Source of the DNA: Aquisalibacillus elongatus
GTDB lineage: Bacteria; Bacillota; Bacilli; Bacillales; Alkalibacillaceae
Assembly (NCBI RefSeq): GCF_003843875.1
Contig: NZ_RKRF01000009.1
Coordinates: 186,001 to 250,000 of the forward strand
Length of the DNA: 64,000 nucleotides
Direction of reading: 5' to 3'
Shown in pieces: positions 60,507 to 64,000 of the stretch (the stretch's first letter is position 1; each line of letters opens with the position of its first letter). Both the position numbers and the translations under genes were made by a program. The notes beneath the pieces are model-generated. The model made no database searches, had not been told where the DNA came from, and saw only the letters and a list, made by a program, of their open reading frames with translations.

Positions 60507-61613
60507 GTGTCAGAATTACAGCGAGAAGTGTTCTTCGACGGAAGAGTTGTTCCTGCTTCTAGACAAGACATTTGGGGGTTAGTTCACAACTCCAAAATCA
60601 CAAAAATTATTGTTAGCCCTGAACAGCGACAAGAAGATCACTTCCCTCAAAAGACTGAATTGGTAACTGAAGTTAAACACAAAGATGATTTAAACCAAGT
60701 TCCTTCTGGTGAGTACGTATTTTCATCAGATCAATCCTTGCTGGAAGAAGCTAAAGAACAAGGGTATCAAACATGCGTTTACATGGAAGTGAACGATAAG
60801 GAAGCCCTCGAACAATCTTGGAAAGATGCGATTAAATTTGATTATGCTGCTGTTGACTTTGATCTTCCAACCAATATTCCATTAGAACTAATTATCGCTA
60901 AACTTCAAGAACGAAACACCGTTTTATTAAGAAAATCATTATCATTTAACGATGTTGAGCTTGCGCTAGGTTGCTTAGAAACAGGTAGTGATGGGGTCAT
61001 GTTTTCATCCGATAACTTACAAGAGGTCATGAAGCTTGTCGACTTTTTGTCGCAAGAGATGGTGGATCAACTTGAGCTTCATCCACTCAAAGTGACTGAA
61101 GTTACACACGTTGGCATGGGTGTTCGAGGCTGTATTGATACGACTGACATTATGACCCAAGATGAAGGAATGCTTGTGGGATCAACTTCAAGTGGTGGCA
61201 TATTTGTTTGCTCAGAAACTCATTACTTGCCATATATGAATTTAAGACCATTTCGCGTAAACGCCGGCGCCATCCATTCCTACGTCTGGATGCCTAATGA
61301 TACGTCCGAATATATTTCAGACTTAGCCGTGGGAAGTAAAGTCCTATGCGTCAACACGAAAGGCGAAACGCGAGAACTGACAGTTGGTCGAATCAAAAAA
61401 GAAGTGCGCCCACTCCTGCTAATTAAAGGTGAAGTAGAAGGAACAGAATTAAATGTGATTGTTCAAGATGATTGGCACATCCGGGTGATGGGCGCAGATG
61501 GCAAACCGCGAAACGCCAATAAAGTTAAACCCGGTGATGAGTTACTTGCATATGTATGCGAACCAGGCCGACATGTTGGAATTAAAGTCAATGAAACCAT
61601 TACCGAAGTTTAA
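60507..61613 (+). CDS. 3-dehydroquinate synthase II-like / 3-amino-4-hydroxybenzoate synthase (GriH-like)
   Basis: A 368-residue protein of the archaeal DHQ synthase II (MJ1249) family, whose actinomycete member GriH cyclises the aldol product to 3-amino-4-hydroxybenzoate. Conserved stretches: GMLVGSTSSGGIFVCSETHY, MNLRPFRVNAGAIHSYVW, ISDLAVGSKVLCVNTKGETRELTVGRIK and VEGTELNVIVQDDWHIRV. The acidic N-terminal half carries the substrate-binding domain. AAAGGAG is eight bases before GTG 60507, so I prefer it to the GTG at 60498. It is paired with the aldolase gene, 21 bases downstream. A bacterium with a normal shikimate pathway would not need it for aromatics, which favours the aminohydroxybenzoate role. 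Confidence 0.87.
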   Translation: MSELQREVFFDGRVVPASRQDIWGLVHNSKITKIIVSPEQRQEDHFPQKTELVTEVKHKDDLNQVPSGEYVFSSDQSLLEEAKEQGYQTCVYMEVNDKEALEQSWKDAIKFDYAAVDFDLPTNIPLELIIAKLQERNTVLLRKSLSFNDVELALGCLETGSDGVMFSSDNLQEVMKLVDFLSQEMVDQLELHPLKVTEVTHVGMGVRGCIDTTDIMTQDEGMLVGSTSSGGIFVCSETHYLPYMNLRPFRVNAGAIHSYVWMPNDTSEYISDLAVGSKVLCVNTKGETRELTVGRIKKEVRPLLLIKGEVEGTELNVIVQDDWHIRVMGADGKPRNANKVKPGDELLAYVCEPGRHVGIKVNETITEV

Positions 61614-61634
61614 AAATGATTGGAGGGTTAATCA

Positions 61635-62444
61635 TTGAAAGGAAAAGATATACGACTTAATCGCTTGTATAAACATTCGGATAAATTACTGATCGTCGCT
61701 ATGGACCATGGGATTACAATGGGACCTATTGAAGGCATCGTCGATGTAAAACAGGCCGCGAGCCATGTGTTTGACGGCTACGCAGATGCAGTAGTTGTTC
61801 ACAAAGGATTAGTAAGGAACATTACTGAGTTGAATTCCAAAACCCCTGGTGAATTGATCGTTCACCTGTCTGCATCGACAAACTTAAATCAACAATCAAA
61901 TCGCAAAGAATTAGTATCATCAGTTGAACACGCTATTAAATTAGGTTCTTCTGCTATCTCCGTGCACGTCAATTTAGGAAATGAGCATGAAGGTCATATG
62001 CTTCAGCACTTAGGATTAGTCGCTGAGCAGTGTGAACAATGGGGAATGCCTCTGATGGCTATGATGTACGTTAGAGATGGCGATCCAAATCATGAATTTG
62101 ATTCAGAAAAAGTGAAACACGCCGCACGCATTGCTGAGGAGCTAGGAGCTGACATTGTAAAAGTTAACTATACTGGAGACTTAGAAAGTTTCAAAGACGT
62201 AACAAACGCTGTTCAAATCCCTGTTGTCATCGCAGGAGGTGAGAAAGTTGATTCAGTGAAGGAACTCCTCACCATGGTCGCAGATGCCATGCAAGCAGGT
62301 GCAGGCGGCGTGTCCATCGGCCGTAACATTTACCAAGATAAAAACCCTACGTTAATCGCTAAACAAATCCGCTACGTCATGGACCACAACTTAACAAGCG
62401 ATGAAATTCAAAGCTTTTTAGACAAAGGGAACTTAGCCCTTTAA
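61635..62444 (+). CDS. DhnA/GriI-type class I aldolase
   Basis: A 269-residue TIM-barrel aldolase (2-amino-4,5-dihydroxy-6-oxo-7-phosphooxyheptanoate synthase-like). LLIVAMDHGITMGPIEGI at the start is family-diagnostic; the Schiff-base Lys is probably in ADIVKVNYTG; VSIGRNIYQDKNP near the end binds phosphate. GriI condenses aspartate semialdehyde with dihydroxyacetone phosphate, whereas archaeal AroA' uses a deoxyketo-fructose phosphate; the pairing with the GriH-like gene makes the former more likely. TTG start with GGAGGG seven bases upstream. Confidence 0.87.
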   Translation: MKGKDIRLNRLYKHSDKLLIVAMDHGITMGPIEGIVDVKQAASHVFDGYADAVVVHKGLVRNITELNSKTPGELIVHLSASTNLNQQSNRKELVSSVEHAIKLGSSAISVHVNLGNEHEGHMLQHLGLVAEQCEQWGMPLMAMMYVRDGDPNHEFDSEKVKHAARIAEELGADIVKVNYTGDLESFKDVTNAVQIPVVIAGGEKVDSVKELLTMVADAMQAGAGGVSIGRNIYQDKNPTLIAKQIRYVMDHNLTSDEIQSFLDKGNLAL

Positions 62445-62469
62445 AGCATACGAAAGTTGGTGATGATGG

Positions 62470-63015
62470 TTGTCCGTTTTGCAATCAGACTTTATTCAAG
62501 CTAAACGATTGCACGATCAAGGGGTAGACGGTAACAAACAAGCAGTTGAAGATGCCTACCAAATGTTAAAGAGACTACAACAATCTAACCCTCACGATCC
62601 ACTCATCAAAGCTTATTATGGAAGTATTATAACGCTAGTTGGCAGAGACGCCAGTAACAACAAAGAACGAATCCGAGTAGCCAACGAAGGCTTAAAAGTA
62701 TTAGACCAAGTTGTCCAACAATATCCTAACCATACTGACGTAAGGTTCTTAAGTGCTTACGTCAACAGTCGTATACCTGAAAAATATTTTAAACGTACTG
62801 AAAAAGCAATCGAAGACCTTGAACATTTATTGCACCTTTACGAAAAGGATCGCAGTATCTTTTCAGAAGATCAATATGAAGACATTTTATACGAATTAAG
62901 TTCCGCTTATAAACGGAACAAACAATCCAAACAGGCCAAATCGATAAAAGAACAGCTGTTAAACCGAAACCCTGATTACGAGAAGCTTAGAAAAAAACGA
63001 AAAAAGGAGGGATAA
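62470..63015 (+). CDS. TPR-like protein 4 of the aminohydroxybenzoate cluster
   Basis: A 181-residue protein with the fifth copy of the cluster's module: LIKAYYGSIITLVGRDASNNKERI, VRFLSAYVNSRIPEKYFKRTEKAIEDLEHLL, ILYELSSAYKRNKQSKQA, and a basic C-terminal tail (YEKLRKKRKKEG). TTG start with GGTGATGATGG. Two bases before the next gene; so tightly linked to the Tyr-rich protein. Confidence 0.75.
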   Translation: MSVLQSDFIQAKRLHDQGVDGNKQAVEDAYQMLKRLQQSNPHDPLIKAYYGSIITLVGRDASNNKERIRVANEGLKVLDQVVQQYPNHTDVRFLSAYVNSRIPEKYFKRTEKAIEDLEHLLHLYEKDRSIFSEDQYEDILYELSSAYKRNKQSKQAKSIKEQLLNRNPDYEKLRKKRKKEG

Positions 63016-63016
63016 C

Positions 63017-63313
63017 ATGTATCATCAATACTCCGGACATGGACAGTCGAGTGGCGCTAATTCTTATATGAATTATATCCCACCTCAATATGCCCAATAT
63101 ATGAATGGTCACGCTAGTCCAAGTTACAATAATACCAACGCATATACGAATTATAACCCTTATTTATATATGCAACCAACTGCAGGTTACAACCCGTATA
63201 TGCACATGGACCCTACGTTAATGAATACCAATAAGAAGAATAAAAGCAAAACGAAACAGGAAAAAGAAATTGTAGAAGAAATTTTATCCACTGATCATGA
63301 TTCACAACCCTAA
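63017..63313 (+). CDS. Small Tyr/Asn/Pro-rich protein, possible matrix component
   Basis: A 98-residue protein of which 13 of the first 75 residues are Tyr, with many Asn, Pro, Met and Gly (for example NSYMNYIPPQYAQYMNG and YTNYNPYLYMQPTAGYNPY). No signal peptide. The C-terminal 25 residues are a Lys/Glu helix ending EILSTDHDSQP. The composition recalls spore-coat proteins that are cross-linked through Tyr. AAAGGAGG precedes the ATG. The last gene of the cluster before the terminator. Confidence 0.7.
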   Translation: MYHQYSGHGQSSGANSYMNYIPPQYAQYMNGHASPSYNNTNAYTNYNPYLYMQPTAGYNPYMHMDPTLMNTNKKNKSKTKQEKEIVEEILSTDHDSQP

Positions 63314-63388
63314 GAACCAGAATCCACAACCTTCAAACCGATAAAACAACTTGGCTAATATAATATATTAGACTGTTTAACAACATGT

Positions 63389-63423
63389 GACGCTACCGAA
63401 CAGAATTCGGTAGCGTCTTTTTT
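63389..63423 (+). terminator. Terminator of the aminohydroxybenzoate cluster
   Basis: 12-bp stem GACGCTACCGAA/TTCGGTAGCGTC, loop CAGAA, then Ts. It defines the 3' end of the ten-gene run. Confidence 0.92.
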
Positions 63424-63481
63424 CTTAAATCATTTGATTCATGTAAGTTCTTGAGATTACCCTATAGATGAGGTGATATCC

Positions 63482-63883
63482 ATGCTAAAGAAATTAAGTT
63501 TACGTACAACGTCCCATGACGACATGATCGACCTTACACATGAGGTTCAACAATTTATCCAAGAGCAAAAAGTTCAAAGCGGCATTGCACTCGTCTACAG
63601 CCCACATACGACCGCAGGCATCACCATTAACGAAAATGCAGACCCTGATGTCAAAACTGATATGATCAGACGTTTTGATGAGGTTTATCCTTGGGACCAT
63701 CAGCTCGACCGACATATGGAAGGCAATACAGCCGCTCACTTAAAAACGAGCACGGTTAACCCGTCCCAACAAATCATCATCGATCAAGGCAAACTCGTCC
63801 TCGGCACATGGCAAGGCATTTACTTTTGCGAGTTTGACGGACCTCGGAATCGCAATTATTACATTAAACTGATGGAAGGTTAA
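63482..63883 (+). CDS. UPF0047/YjbQ family protein (ThiE-like activity)
   Basis: A 133-residue protein of a universally distributed family with weak thiamine-phosphate-synthase activity. [38 protein letters not shown] and [19 protein letters not shown] are the conserved blocks with metal-binding His. GAGGTGAT fixes ATG 63482; the GTG at 63473 overlaps that site. It is outside the cluster, after its terminator. Confidence 0.87.
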   Translation: MLKKLSLRTTSHDDMIDLTHEVQQFIQEQKVQSGIALVYSPHTTAGITINENADPDVKTDMIRRFDEVYPWDHQLDRHMEGNTAAHLKTSTVNPSQQIIIDQGKLVLGTWQGIYFCEFDGPRNRNYYIKLMEG

Positions 63884-63885
63884 GA

Positions 63886-63921
63886 AAAGCTGCCCAGATA
63901 ACACACTGGGCAGCTTTATTA
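63886..63921. terminator. Bidirectional terminator
   Basis: 12-bp stem AAAGCTGCCCAG/CTGGGCAGCTTT with an 8-base loop between convergent genes. Confidence 0.88.
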
Positions 63922-64000
63922 TTCTAATTCTGAAATTTTCTCTAATGCTTCTCCTTCTCCATCAGCAGGTGCGACAATTATCCCGCCTTGCTCTAAATAA
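63919..64000 (-). CDS. C-terminal fragment of an unidentified gene (partial)
   Basis: The last 26 codons of a minus-strand gene enter the window at its right edge, reading ...YLEQGGIIVAPADGEGEALEKISELE and ending at TAA (63919-63921). It is directly before a shared terminator, which supports a real gene end. Too short to assign. Confidence 0.5.
   Translation of the reverse strand, partial: YLEQGGIIVAPADGEGEALEKISELE

Noticed and set aside
60507-62444. Archaeal-type shikimate entry (AroA'/AroB') for aromatic amino acids
   Set aside because: Not excluded, but Bacillaceae normally use DAHP synthase and AroB, and the neighbours are not aromatic amino acid genes, so the GriI/GriH role is preferred.
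1-64000. tRNA, rRNA, insertion sequences, prophage genes or integrase sites
   Set aside because: No transposase, integrase or structural-RNA signature was seen on either strand.

Overview
This 64 kb window comes from a low-GC, spore-forming, probably salt-adapted member of the Bacillaceae. The evidence is the Gram-positive gene set and strong AGGAGG-type ribosome sites with frequent TTG and GTG starts, an orphan GerA germinant-receptor subunit, a sigma-F-type promoter before a KatX-like catalase, an NhaC antiporter, and acidic surface lipoproteins. I see no rRNA, tRNA, CRISPR array, prophage or insertion sequence. The genus is an inference only; a relative of Halobacillus or Alkalibacillus would fit.

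1-14 kb: a frameshifted thioredoxin-like gene; a Fur-controlled siderophore-uptake region (binding protein divergent from two FecCD permeases and an FhuF-like reductase, without its ATPase); an RNase H-like protein; NhaC; a decayed TDT-type transporter gene; a GntR/ABC operon of the Ytr type with its operator; CheW; and a secreted subtilisin. 14-25 kb: a CBS-domain protein with a Gln-rich tail, a TetR-controlled ABC exporter with paired operators, an ArsR/DUF2087 regulator that shares its operator with the next gene, and three LysM cell-wall proteins. 24-43 kb: the GerA-like protein, a NIPSNAP-Nudix fusion, an ECF41 (SigJ) sigma factor with its flavoprotein target and recognisable promoter, an isolated SAP/FokI-like nuclease candidate, Mn-catalase, DJ-1/PfpI and heme catalase, then MFS, YdbS/YdbT and TrhO. 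43-54 kb: a MacB/FtsX-type ABC transporter, a NERD-domain pseudogene, a methionine operon (metX-metY-hom) under a SAM-I riboswitch, ferredoxin and an RlmA-like methyltransferase.

54.6-63.4 kb is the most interesting part: ten co-directional genes closed by one strong terminator. Two encode the GriI/GriH-type pair (class I aldolase plus 'DHQ synthase II') that makes 3-amino-4-hydroxybenzoate from aspartate semialdehyde and a triose phosphate. With them are two PaaK-like adenylating ligases, an amidohydrolase, four proteins carrying five copies of one TPR-like module, and a small Tyr/Asn-rich protein. Ligase plus amidohydrolase plus aminohydroxybenzoate genes resembles the logic of benzoxazole biosynthesis. 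The TPR and Tyr-rich proteins suggest assembly on a cell or spore structure, and I know of no description of this combination. An interleaved pair of inverted repeats, which could form an RNA pseudoknot, lies before the synthase pair.

At a smaller scale, two sequence-unrelated families of degenerate repeats, both with an exact 21-base period, lie in and just after the 3' ends of genes between 37 and 54 kb. Three genes are broken (thioredoxin-like, TDT transporter, NERD).
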